Below are positions 1 through 7,074 of a DNA stretch of 41,479 bases, piece by piece (within the stretch, counting starts at the first letter, position 1; every line of letters starts with the position of its first letter). Below the pieces are notes generated by a model. It did no database searches and was not told where the DNA came from. It saw nothing but the letters and a program-made list of their open reading frames with translations. The stretch comes from Pyrinomonadaceae bacterium (GTDB lineage Bacteria > Acidobacteriota > Blastocatellia > Pyrinomonadales > Pyrinomonadaceae): positions 1 through 41,479 of the forward strand of contig JAICGZ010000015.1 of NCBI GenBank assembly GCA_025922875.1. Direction: 5' to 3'. The position numbers and the translations under genes are program-made.

Positions 1-153
1 AAATCTCATCTCAAAAGTGGGATTCGGAAGTCCCGCAAGCGAAACGTTTGTTGGGTCTTCAGGAACTCGCATTCGAGCCTCGCCGCTGTGTGAAACCCCA
101 CAATTCCTTGGATTTTTCGAGTTAAAGCCTTAAACTTCTCCCCAAACCTACTG

Positions 154-170
154 CTGGCACGGGCTTTGAA
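154..170 (+). promoter_or_regulatory. Candidate sigma-54 (-24/-12) promoter
   Basis: The sequence CTGGCACGGGCTTTGAA fits the sigma-54 consensus YTGGCACGRNNNTTGCW with one mismatch: the -12 GC reads GA. The -24 GG (156-157) and the -12 dinucleotide (168-169) are separated by the canonical 10 nt. Transcription would begin near 180, leaving a ~130-nt leader before the adaptor start at 313. Sigma-54 promoters need an AAA+ enhancer-binding activator, and none is encoded in the window. The mismatch in the normally invariant C is the main reason for caution. Confidence 0.5.
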
Positions 171-181
171 AGAACGGTCGT

Positions 182-299
182 GGAGAACTGTATGGTTGTG
201 CGTGAAGTTTGGTAACTAGCTCGATCCTAATTCACTCTTCGCGCGCTTTATCGCCGCTCTCTCAAAAAGGCTAGTACAGCTCTCCAATAAATTTTTTTT
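182..299 (+). promoter_or_regulatory. Possible structured leader with U-tract
   Basis: GGAGAACTGTA (182-192) can pair with TACAGCTCTCC (275-285) with a single A-C mismatch. A smaller nested pairing is GTGAA (202-206) with TTCAC (231-235). The outer stem is followed after a few bases by T8 at 292-299, 13 nt before the adaptor ATG. This could be an attenuator-like leader or chance; the 82-nt loop makes a classical intrinsic terminator unlikely. Confidence 0.25.
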
Positions 300-312
300 G
301 AAGTAAAAAGCT

Positions 313-1569
313 ATGGACATCAAGCGACCCCCAAAATCGAAGATCAAGAAGAAAATTCGCAATGCGGTCATGATCATTGTCGGTCTGGCCACAATCGGTG
401 GCATCACCTATGGCCTCACGAAATTGAAGCCCGCCGCCCCGACACTCGATCGCTCGACGGCTGTAATCGAGACAGTCAAGCGTGGGGAGATGGTGCGTGA
501 TGTTCGTGGTAATGGAACGCTGGTACCCGACGTAACGCGCTGGGTGCCTGCTCCTGCTGACGGGCGCGTCGAGAGAATTCTTCTCAAGGCAGGCGTTGAA
601 GTCGATTCATCTACTGTGATCGTCGAGCTTTCAAACCCCCAACTTGAACAGCAAGCCACCGACACTGAGTTTCAGGTCAAAGCCGCGGAAGCTGATCAAG
701 AGAACCTGAAAGTGCGACTCGAAAGCGAGACGATGACGCAGAAGGCGCAGATCGCCACCATCAACTCGCAGTACAGCCAGGCGAAGTTGCAACTCGACGC
801 CGATGAGGTACTGGCGAAACAAGGTTTGGTGGCCGACCTCGTGTTGAAGATCTCTCGTGTGGCTGTTCAGGATCTCGCCAACCGGCTCAAGGTCGAGCAG
901 GAAAGATTGGCGGTCAGTTCGAAATCCACCAGGGCGCAATTGAATGCGGCGGCTTCACGTCTCCAACAGTTACGTGCGCTTGCCACACTGAGGCGCCAGG
1001 AAGTGGAAGCATTGAAAGTGCGAGCTGGCACGGGCGGCGTTCTCCAGCAAGTGCTGGTGACCGAAGGCCAGCAGGTGACACCCGGATTCAACATCGCACG
1101 CGTCGCCGATCCGACCTCGTTGAAAGCTGTTTTGCGAGTGGCGGAAACACAGATTAAAGACGTTCGCGTCGGTCAGCCGGTCGTCGTCGACACGCGCAAC
1201 GGTCTGATCCAGGGAACAGTTTCGCGCATCGATCCGGCTGCTCGCGAAGGCACGTTCGAAATCGATGCTTCGTTGATTGGTCCACTGCCGGCGAGTGCGC
1301 GTCCCGATTTGAGCGTGGATGGAACAATCGAGCTCGAGAGACTGAAAGATGTCTTGAAAGTCGGCCGGCCGGCGTTTGGGCAGGCACAACAAACTATTGG
1401 AATGTTTGTGCTGACGCCTGACGGAACCGAAGCCGAGCGGAGAAGCGTCAAACTTGGACGCAACTCCGTCAGTACTGTCGAGATTCTCGAAGGTCTGAAA
1501 GAAGGCGACCAGGTCATAATTTCCGATACATCGGCTTTGGATAGTTACAACCGGATCCGGATTCGCTAG
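313..1569 (+). CDS. MacA/HlyD-type periplasmic adaptor (membrane-fusion protein)
   Basis: This 418-residue protein is the probable adaptor of a tripartite ABC efflux or periplasmic-export machine, joining an inner-membrane permease to an outer-membrane duct. A basic N-terminus (KRPPKSKIKKKIR) precedes one membrane anchor at about residues 17-36 with no lipobox, so it is anchored by the helix. The order is then a lipoyl/barrel-sandwich half (~70-110, with GNGTLVP and PADGRVERILLKAGVEV), a long alpha-helical hairpin rich in Q, A, E and R (~105-235), the second lipoyl half (~235-270, VLVTEGQQVTPG), a beta-barrel (~270-345) and a membrane-proximal domain ending in LKEGDQVIIS. The ATG at 313 has only a weak GAAG upstream. 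Two ABC ATPase genes follow, as in MacAB and LolD-type operons. The substrate cannot be read from sequence. Confidence 0.92.
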   Translation: MDIKRPPKSKIKKKIRNAVMIIVGLATIGGITYGLTKLKPAAPTLDRSTAVIETVKRGEMVRDVRGNGTLVPDVTRWVPAPADGRVERILLKAGVEVDSSTVIVELSNPQLEQQATDTEFQVKAAEADQENLKVRLESETMTQKAQIATINSQYSQAKLQLDADEVLAKQGLVADLVLKISRVAVQDLANRLKVEQERLAVSSKSTRAQLNAAASRLQQLRALATLRRQEVEALKVRAGTGGVLQQVLVTEGQQVTPGFNIARVADPTSLKAVLRVAETQIKDVRVGQPVVVDTRNGLIQGTVSRIDPAAREGTFEIDASLIGPLPASARPDLSVDGTIELERLKDVLKVGRPAFGQAQQTIGMFVLTPDGTEAERRSVKLGRNSVSTVEILEGLKEGDQVIISDTSALDSYNRIRIR

Positions 1570-1586
1570 CCGCCAATCGTAAAACT

Positions 1587-1605
1587 CCACGGGACAAGCC
1601 CGTGG
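1587..1605 (+). repeat. Hairpin-forming short repeat
   Basis: CCACGGGACAAGCCCGTGG is a perfect 7-bp stem with a 5-nt loop between the adaptor and the first ATPase gene. No T-run follows, so it is not a standard intrinsic terminator. It could stabilise or process the adaptor mRNA, or be a member of an interspersed repeat family. Confidence 0.6.
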
Positions 1606-1686
1606 CATCTGGAGGCGATTGCCATACAAGTCCGGTTCGCGGTGTTCAGTTAGTGAGATCGTGTACACAAATTTGGTAAGGAGCTA

Positions 1687-2448
1687 ATGATGAGTTCTTC
1701 CGAGCCCCTGATTCACCTCTCTGACGTCAAGAAAGTGTTTTACACAGACGAGGTTGAAACCCATGCGCTTTCAGGTATCCACCTCGATATCAAACAAGGT
1801 GAATACGTCTCCATCGCCGGACCTTCGGGGTGCGGCAAATCCACTCTCTTGTCGATTCTCGGTCTGCTGGATACACCGACCGACGGCAAGTACATCCTCA
1901 ACGGCCACCCGGTGGAGAATCTTTCTCTTTCGGAGCGCGCGAGGATCAGAAACCGCGAGGTTGGCTTTATTTTCCAGAGCTTCAACCTGATCGGCGATCT
2001 CACGGTTTATGAAAACGTTGAACTTCCGTTGACCTATCGCGGGATGAGTTCCAGCGAGCGCAAGAAGCGCACGACCGAAGCACTCGAACGCGTCGGCATG
2101 GCGCATCGTGCGAAGCACCTGCCCAGCCAGTTGTCCGGCGGTCAACAGCAACGCGTCGCGGTTGCGCGCGCAGTTGGTGGACAGCCGAGCATCCTGCTTG
2201 CTGACGAGCCGACGGGTAACCTCGACTCAACCAATGGCGAAGCTGTGATGGAGCTCATGCGCGAATTGCACCGCGGCGGCGCAACCATCTGCATGGTTAC
2301 GCACGACCCGCGCTATGCCCAGCATGCCGATCGCATCGTTCACTTATTCGACGGATTGATCGTCGAAGAAGAAGCAGGCGCAGACCGGCGCGAGATTCAG
2401 GAAGCCAAGCGCGAATTGGCGGAGAGCGGTTTTGGAGCCATCTCATGA
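1687..2448 (+). CDS. ABC transporter ATP-binding protein, MacB/LolD type (ATPase 1)
   Basis: This 253-residue cytoplasmic ATPase would power a MacB/LolCE-like permease. All nucleotide-binding motifs are intact: Walker A GPSGCGKST (45-53), Q-loop Gln97 in FQSFNLIGDLTVYENVELPL, signature LSGGQQQRVAVARA (149-162), Walker B ILLADEP (169-175) with catalytic Glu174, D-loop NLDS (178-181) and switch His206 in VTHD. The Q-loop context and the TGNLDS motif are characteristic of the MacB/LolD/FtsE subgroup. The start may be the second ATG at 1690, since AAGGAG at 1678-1683 is spaced better for it; the difference is one residue. The stop overlaps the next start as ATGA, so the two ATPases are probably made together. 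Confidence 0.95.
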   Translation: MMSSSEPLIHLSDVKKVFYTDEVETHALSGIHLDIKQGEYVSIAGPSGCGKSTLLSILGLLDTPTDGKYILNGHPVENLSLSERARIRNREVGFIFQSFNLIGDLTVYENVELPLTYRGMSSSERKKRTTEALERVGMAHRAKHLPSQLSGGQQQRVAVARAVGGQPSILLADEPTGNLDSTNGEAVMELMRELHRGGATICMVTHDPRYAQHADRIVHLFDGLIVEEEAGADRREIQEAKRELAESGFGAIS

Positions 2449-3140
2449 TCAGTTTGCGCGGCGTTGAGAAAGCTTTTCCACACGGTCCGACGAAGACTTA
2501 CGTGCTGCGCCGGATCGATCTGGATATCAGGCCAGGCGAGTTTGTATCGATCATGGGCCCCTCGGGTGCCGGCAAGTCAACGCTGCTGCACATCCTGGGG
2601 ATGCACGATCAGTCGTGGACCGGTGAGTACTACTTCGACGATATTCCGGTCCATAAGCTCGAGGGAAAAAAACGCGCGGCGCTGCGTAATCAGAACATTG
2701 GATTTGTTTTTCAAAGCTATCACCTGCTCGACGACCAGACAGTCTTTGAAAACCTCGAGTTGCCGCTTTCTTACCGCGACGTAAGCAAAAAAGACCGGCA
2801 GTCGATCGTCTGCGACACGCTCGATCGTTTTCAGATGGTTGGCAAAAAGGATCTCTTCCCGACTCAGCTTTCAGGCGGCCAGCAACAACTCGTTGGCATA
2901 GCTCGTGCAGTCGTTGCAAATCCGCGGATCATCCTTGCCGACGAGCCGACTGGAAATCTTCATTCGGCGCAAGGTAAGGAAATCATGGACATGTTCAAGC
3001 GCTTGAACGAAGAAGGCACGACGATCGTGCAGGTGACGCACTCGGAGACGAATGCGGCATACGGGAATCGGATCGTGCGGCTTGAAGATGGTTGGATTGT
3101 TAATCCGGAGCAGCAGCAGAAATCAGGCGTGGCCCGTTAG
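2445..3140 (+). CDS. ABC transporter ATP-binding protein, MacB/LolD type, atypical D-loop (ATPase 2)
   Basis: This is the 231-residue partner of ATPase 1, with its start inside the previous stop (ATGA) and a GGAG at 2434-2437. Walker [10 protein letters not shown] (38-46), Q-loop Gln90, signature LSGGQ (142-146), Walker B IILADEP (162-168) with Glu167, and switch His199 are present. Two positions differ from the family pattern: the residue after LSGGQQQ is Leu149 instead of the usual Arg, and the D-loop reads NLHS, with His173 replacing the normally conserved Asp. The catalytic Glu and His remain, so it may still hydrolyse ATP, but its contribution across the dimer interface could be altered. 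A heterodimer with ATPase 1, one standard and one modified site, is my inference. Confidence 0.93.
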   Translation: MISLRGVEKAFPHGPTKTYVLRRIDLDIRPGEFVSIMGPSGAGKSTLLHILGMHDQSWTGEYYFDDIPVHKLEGKKRAALRNQNIGFVFQSYHLLDDQTVFENLELPLSYRDVSKKDRQSIVCDTLDRFQMVGKKDLFPTQLSGGQQQLVGIARAVVANPRIILADEPTGNLHSAQGKEIMDMFKRLNEEGTTIVQVTHSETNAAYGNRIVRLEDGWIVNPEQQQKSGVAR

Positions 3141-3224
3141 CCCCTGATGCCTGCTCCTGCTGGTAAAGCAGAGAGCCCGGCTTAGGTTTAATTCCCTGTA
3201 GTTGCTCAATAGTTAGTTGACCGA

Positions 3225-3250
3225 ACGTCGATCGTGTATGCGATCAACGT
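3225..3250 (+). promoter_or_regulatory. 26-bp imperfect dyad upstream of the response regulator
   Basis: ACGT-C-GATCG, a 6-nt centre TGTATG, then CGATC-A-ACGT. The arms match at 9 of 10 positions and end 30 nt before the GTG start at 3281. It could be an operator for a dimeric regulator or an RNA hairpin close to the ribosome-binding site. I see no clear -35/-10 pair placed around it. Confidence 0.3.
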
Positions 3251-3280
3251 TGACGTCACCAGTGTGCCCGGAGGGAAGTC

Positions 3281-4432
3281 GTGAATACAGTAACAGTGCA
3301 GACTCCTCGAACTCTTATCGCCGACGATCAGCCCGACGTGCTCGCCGCTCTACGTCTCCTGCTCAAAGGCGCGGGTTATCAAACCGAAGCGGCTGATTCC
3401 CCCAAAGCCGTCCTCGAGGCTATCAAGCAGCAGAAATTCGATCTGGTGCTGATGGACCTCAACTATGCACGCGACACAACTTCCGGAAAGGAAGGTCTGG
3501 ATCTCATTTCAAGTATTCAGGCAGTCGATCACGATTTACCCATCGTAGTGATGACGGCCTGGGCCACTGTCGATCTCGCAGTGGAGTCGATGCGGCTTGG
3601 CGTGCGCGACTTCGTGCAGAAGCCCTGGGAGAACTCCCGGCTGCTGAAAAAGTTGAGAACTCAGATCGAAGCCGGCCGTGAACGGAGACTTCAGCAGCAT
3701 CGCGAAGCTGAGGCACGACTCGAGCTCGATGAAGCTCGCGAGATCCAACGAGGCTTGATGCCGCGTCGAATGCCGAACCTTCGCGGCTTCAGTCTCGCGA
3801 GTGCGTGGCAGCCGGCGCATGCAGTCAGCGGCGATTACCTCGGTGCTTTTAAGTTGAGTGAGTCGCATGCGGCTCTGTGTGTTGCGGACGTGGCGGGCAA
3901 AGGGTTTCCCGCGGCGTTGTTGATGTCAAACATGCAGGCCGCGCTCAAGTCTCTGACTTCGGAAACGATCGCGCCGAGTGGTTTGTGTGTGAAGCTCAAT
4001 CAATTGATGTGTAGCAACACTCCTCTGCGCAAGTTTGTCAGTTGCTTCTACAGCGAACTCGACGTTGACAAACGAACACTGACTTTCACGAACGCGGGTC
4101 ACAATCCACCATTCCTGATACGCCGCAACGGTGAATGTATCCGGCTCGATGAGGGTGGTCCAGTGATTGGCGCGTTCTGTGACTCGAAGTACACGCAAAG
4201 AGAAATTCAATTCCACGAAGGCGACAAGCTGTTGCTCTTTACCGACGGCGTGACGGAAGCGCGCAACGCCGCGGGAGAAGAATTCGGTGAGGAGCGCCTG
4301 GAGCAGTGCCTGCGCTCTTACCGCGGACACAACGCTGCCGAATTGCGCACGATCATTTTGAATGAGGTCACGCAGTTTTGCGCCGGCGACTTCGACGACG
4401 ACGCCGCGCTCATGGTGATCATTGCTGATTAA
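3281..4432 (+). CDS. Response regulator with SpoIIE/RsbU-like PP2C phosphatase domain
   Basis: This 383-residue cytoplasmic signalling protein has an N-terminal receiver (~10-130) with acidic pocket Asp15/Asp16, phospho-acceptor Asp59 in LVLMDLN, Thr92 in MTAW and Lys114 in FVQKPW. A helical linker (~125-160) follows, with EAREIQRGLMP, the usual entry to RsbU-type phosphatases. The PP2C/SpoIIE domain (~165-383) has metal-ligand motifs SGDY (Asp185), VADVAGKG (Asp203), NAGHNPP (271-277), LFTDGVTEA (Asp322) and FDDDAALMV (Asp373/374). Such proteins dephosphorylate anti-sigma-factor antagonists in partner switching; no antagonist or anti-sigma kinase gene is nearby. The GTG start is supported by GGAGGG at 3270-3275. 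The gene sits between the ATPases and the permease array, so a shared transcript or shared stimulus is possible but unproven. Confidence 0.93.
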   Translation: MNTVTVQTPRTLIADDQPDVLAALRLLLKGAGYQTEAADSPKAVLEAIKQQKFDLVLMDLNYARDTTSGKEGLDLISSIQAVDHDLPIVVMTAWATVDLAVESMRLGVRDFVQKPWENSRLLKKLRTQIEAGRERRLQQHREAEARLELDEAREIQRGLMPRRMPNLRGFSLASAWQPAHAVSGDYLGAFKLSESHAALCVADVAGKGFPAALLMSNMQAALKSLTSETIAPSGLCVKLNQLMCSNTPLRKFVSCFYSELDVDKRTLTFTNAGHNPPFLIRRNGECIRLDEGGPVIGAFCDSKYTQREIQFHEGDKLLLFTDGVTEARNAAGEEFGEERLEQCLRSYRGHNAAELRTIILNEVTQFCAGDFDDDAALMVIIAD

Positions 4433-4439
4433 TAGAAAC

Positions 4440-4458
4440 GGCGGGGCATAGCCACGCC
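4440..4458 (+). repeat. Hairpin after the response regulator
   Basis: GGCGGGGCATAGCCACGCC forms an 8-position stem with one G-A mismatch and a 3-nt loop, 7 nt after the stop codon. There is no following T-run. It may be a 3'-end processing or stability element, or an interspersed repeat. Confidence 0.5.
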
Positions 4459-4464
4459 TCACAT

Positions 4465-4605
4465 CCGGCGGCGGAGCCGAAACCCCAGACCGGCGGCGGA
4501 GCCGAAACCCAGACCGGCGGCGGAGTTGAAACCCCAGACCGGCGGCGGAGTTGAAACCCAGACCGGCGGCGGAGTTGAAACCCAGACCGGCGGCGGAGCC
4601 GAAAC
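4465..4605 (+). repeat. Six-copy 24/25-bp tandem repeat
   Basis: The unit is CCGGCGGCGGAG, then CC or TT, then GAAACCC(C)AGA. Copies lie at 4465-4489 (25 bp), 4490-4513 (24), 4514-4538 (25), 4539-4562 (24), 4563-4586 (24) and a 19-bp partial at 4587-4605 that runs into the Shine-Dalgarno of the first permease. The inner copies have TT and the outer ones CC, suggesting expansion from within. The last copies are open in the frame of P1 and would encode QTGGGVET repeats if translated from an ATG at 4526, but the start at 4616 is far better supported. Confidence 0.9.
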
Positions 4606-4615
4606 GAGGAGGCTT

Positions 4616-7036
4616 ATGGAGAATCTTCGCGGCGATATACGGTACGCATTCAGGAATCTCTTAAAGCGGCCCGGGTTCACGGTAATCGCCGTCGTCACGC
4701 TTGCTCTCGGAATCGGCGCTAACACCGCCATCTTCAGCGCCATCCATGCACTCCTCCTGAAACCACTGCCATTCCCCGAACTCGATCGCGTGGTTGCGAT
4801 CTGGGACAAACTGCCGAGCCGTGGCCTCATGCACAACGAAGTCGCGATGGCCAACTACCTCGACTGGCAGGCGCAGAACCAATCGTTCGAACAACTCGCT
4901 GTCTATCGCTGGTGGAGCGCGAACCTCACCGGTGTCGATACCCCTGAACGCATCCAGGGTTTTTTAGTCTCCGCGAATTATCTCGACGTTCTCGGCATGA
5001 AGCCGATCATGGGCCGCAACTTCACTCCCGAAGAAAATCAGCCCGGCAAGGACGCGGTCGCGATCATCACTCACAGTCTCTGGCAACGACGTTTCGGCGG
5101 CGATCCGAACATCATCAATAAGACGGTCACTATCAACAGCATCGTGCGCACAGTCGTCGGTGTCACGCCGGAGCGTTTCAACTTTCCGAAGGGGGCCGAA
5201 ATTTATGCGCCGCTGCCGATGACGCCCGAGGTAATGAGCAGCCGCGGCAATCATAGTTACTACGTCTTCGGACGGCTGAAGCCCGGTGTTTCAATCGAAA
5301 GCGCGCAAGCCGATACAGACAACATCACCGCGCGACTCGCGCAGCAGTATCCGGAAACAAACACCGGTTGGGGCGCGACTGTTTTCCCAATCGTCGCCGA
5401 CACAGTGCGACTTTACGACACCCCACTCTGGGTGCTGATGGGCGCTGTTGGATTTGTGCTGTTGATTGCGTGTGCAAACGTTGCCAACCTGATGCTCGCG
5501 CGCGCCAGTGGACGTCGAAAAGAGATCGCGTTGCGTGCGGCGCTGGGTGCAAGCCGCTGGCGCATCATTCGCCAACTGCTGACTGAGAGCGTGATCGTCG
5601 CGTTGATCGGCGGTGCGCTGGGTGTCCTGATCGGTCTTTGGGGTATCGACGCATTGCGTGCGGGCAATCCTGGCGACGCGGCAAAGTTTGCGCCGGGCTG
5701 GGATCGACTCGGCATCAACACCCCAACGCTCCTATTTACACTCGGACTGTCTTTGTTGAGCAGCATCGTATTTGGCCTCGCTCCCGCGTTGCAGGTCTCG
5801 AAACCTGATCTCAACGTTGCGTTGAAAGAGGGAAACTGGCAAATGTCCGGAAGCTCGCATCGCCTGCGCAGCTCGCTCGTAGTTTTTGAAGTTGCACTGT
5901 CTTTGATGTTGCTCATCGGTGCGGGACTGTTGGCTCGCAGTTTCCTGTCACTGTTAAAAACCAATCCTGGTTTCAATCCTGACAACGTGCTCACGCTGAA
6001 CCTCGTATTGCCGGGTGCGAAGTACAGGGAACAACCACAACGCGCGACGTTCTACGACGACCTGGTCCAACGCGTAAAAGCATACCCGGGAGTCGAATCA
6101 GCGGCGGCCGTCAACTATCTACCGCTCGGCGGTGCGAACTCATCCGACTCTTATCTGGTTGAAGGCGAACCGGAACCCGCGGCGGGCGATGAGTATGATG
6201 GACGTTATCGCGTCTGTACGCCTGACTATTTCCGCACGATGGGCATTCCGCTGCTCAAAGGCCGCGGCTTTACGGACCAGGACAAAGCAGGCGCCACACC
6301 AGTAATCATCGTTAACGAAACACTCGCGCGCAAACACTGGCCTAACCAGGACGCGATCGGCAAGCGCATTCGTTTCTATGGGCCATCGGAAAGGGCGCGG
6401 TGGATGGAGATTGTCGGCGTCGTCGCAGACGTGAAGCATGAACTGAATCTGCCGGTCACGCCCGAATACTACTTGCCGCATGCGCAGGATCCGTGGAGCG
6501 CGATGGTGCTGGTCGCGAGGACAAGCGTTGAACCTGGCTCCCTCTCATCAGCGCTCAGGCAACAGGTATGGGCCATCGACAAGGACCAACCGGTGTTCGA
6601 CATACGCACGATGCAGGAAGTGCGATCGATGTCAGTCGCGCTGTATTCGTTTTCATCAGTGATGCTGGCGATCTTCGCAGGCGTGGCGTTACTGCTGGCA
6701 TCAGGTGGGATTTACGGTGTGATGGCGTTTGCAGTCACGCAGCGCACACAGGAGATCGGCATTCGCATGGCGCTCGGCGCGCGTGCGCTCGACGTGTTGA
6801 ACCTGGTGGTACGACACGGAATGAAGCTCGCGCTGTTGGGAATAGTGATCGGACTCGCAGGCTCCTGGGCGCTGACGCGTTTCATGGAGAAGTTGTTAGT
6901 GGACGTGCAGCCAACTGATTTGCTGACGTTCAGTGTGGTTTCAGCGTTTCTGCTGGCGGCTGCGTTTGTTGCGTGCTATCTGCCCGCTCGTCGCGCCACC
7001 AAGGTCGATCCGCTGCAAGCGCTTAGATATGAATAG
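4616..7036 (+). CDS. ADOP-family ABC permease P1
   Basis: 806 residues. The protein is a tandem of two MacB-like membrane halves: a cytoplasmic helix (DIRYAFRNLLKRPGFT, 7-22), TM1 ~22-46, periplasmic MacB_PCD-type domain ~50-268, TM2 ~271-296, TM3 ~324-346, TM4 ~370-392, TM5 ~418-442, second periplasmic domain ~450-670, then TM6 ~676-702, TM7 ~732-757 and TM8 ~767-790, ending [16 protein letters not shown]. It has no ATPase domain, so ATP must come from a separate subunit; ATPases 1 and 2 upstream are candidates. I chose ATG 4616 because GAGGAGG lies at 4606-4612 and the family N-terminus begins there; an in-frame ATG at 4526 would add 30 residues from the tandem repeat. The loop before TM8 reads LLVDVQPTD where most copies have LLFGVxxTD. 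Substrate unknown. Confidence 0.95.
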   Translation: MENLRGDIRYAFRNLLKRPGFTVIAVVTLALGIGANTAIFSAIHALLLKPLPFPELDRVVAIWDKLPSRGLMHNEVAMANYLDWQAQNQSFEQLAVYRWWSANLTGVDTPERIQGFLVSANYLDVLGMKPIMGRNFTPEENQPGKDAVAIITHSLWQRRFGGDPNIINKTVTINSIVRTVVGVTPERFNFPKGAEIYAPLPMTPEVMSSRGNHSYYVFGRLKPGVSIESAQADTDNITARLAQQYPETNTGWGATVFPIVADTVRLYDTPLWVLMGAVGFVLLIACANVANLMLARASGRRKEIALRAALGASRWRIIRQLLTESVIVALIGGALGVLIGLWGIDALRAGNPGDAAKFAPGWDRLGINTPTLLFTLGLSLLSSIVFGLAPALQVSKPDLNVALKEGNWQMSGSSHRLRSSLVVFEVALSLMLLIGAGLLARSFLSLLKTNPGFNPDNVLTLNLVLPGAKYREQPQRATFYDDLVQRVKAYPGVESAAAVNYLPLGGANSSDSYLVEGEPEPAAGDEYDGRYRVCTPDYFRTMGIPLLKGRGFTDQDKAGATPVIIVNETLARKHWPNQDAIGKRIRFYGPSERARWMEIVGVVADVKHELNLPVTPEYYLPHAQDPWSAMVLVARTSVEPGSLSSALRQQVWAIDKDQPVFDIRTMQEVRSMSVALYSFSSVMLAIFAGVALLLASGGIYGVMAFAVTQRTQEIGIRMALGARALDVLNLVVRHGMKLALLGIVIGLAGSWALTRFMEKLLVDVQPTDLLTFSVVSAFLLAAAFVACYLPARRATKVDPLQALRYE

Positions 7037-7040
7037 ATCA

Positions 7041-7071
7041 TATAGGTCCTATTTAGGACCTATTTAGAGGA
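7041..7071. repeat. TAGGTCC/TAGGACC palindromic repeat, P1-P2 gap
   Basis: AGGTCCTATTTAGGACCT (7044-7061) is a perfect palindrome with 8-bp arms and a TT centre, followed by TATTTAGAGGA, whose AGAGGA supplies the probable ribosome-binding site of P2. This is the first of six gaps with this repeat. Confidence 0.8.
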
Positions 7072-7074
7072 ATC

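Larger units (their letters stand above)
1..312. other. Intergenic region upstream of the efflux operon
   Basis: I see no convincing gene here; the short antisense reading frame across 216-407 overlaps the adaptor gene and has no family resemblance. The stretch holds a near-consensus sigma-54 promoter (155-170), an 11-bp-arm dyad in the predicted leader (182-192 with 275-285) and a T8 run (292-299) just before the adaptor start. Any upstream neighbour lies outside the window. Confidence 0.6.

Noticed and set aside
1587-1605. Hairpin as an intrinsic terminator of the adaptor gene
   Set aside because: There is no T-run after the stem, and the downstream ATPase genes are functionally tied to the adaptor.
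970-1668. 232-residue antisense reading frame over the adaptor
   Set aside because: It mirrors the codon bias of the adaptor on the other strand, shows no domain or hydrophobic pattern of its own, and has no ribosome-binding site.
4465-4605. Tandem 24/25-bp units as a CRISPR array
   Set aside because: The units are directly adjacent with no unique spacers, and no cas genes are present.
4526-4615. Extended P1 start giving a QTGGGVET-repeat N-terminus
   Set aside because: The family N-terminus and the GAGGAGG site both point to ATG 4616; the extension is translated repeat DNA.
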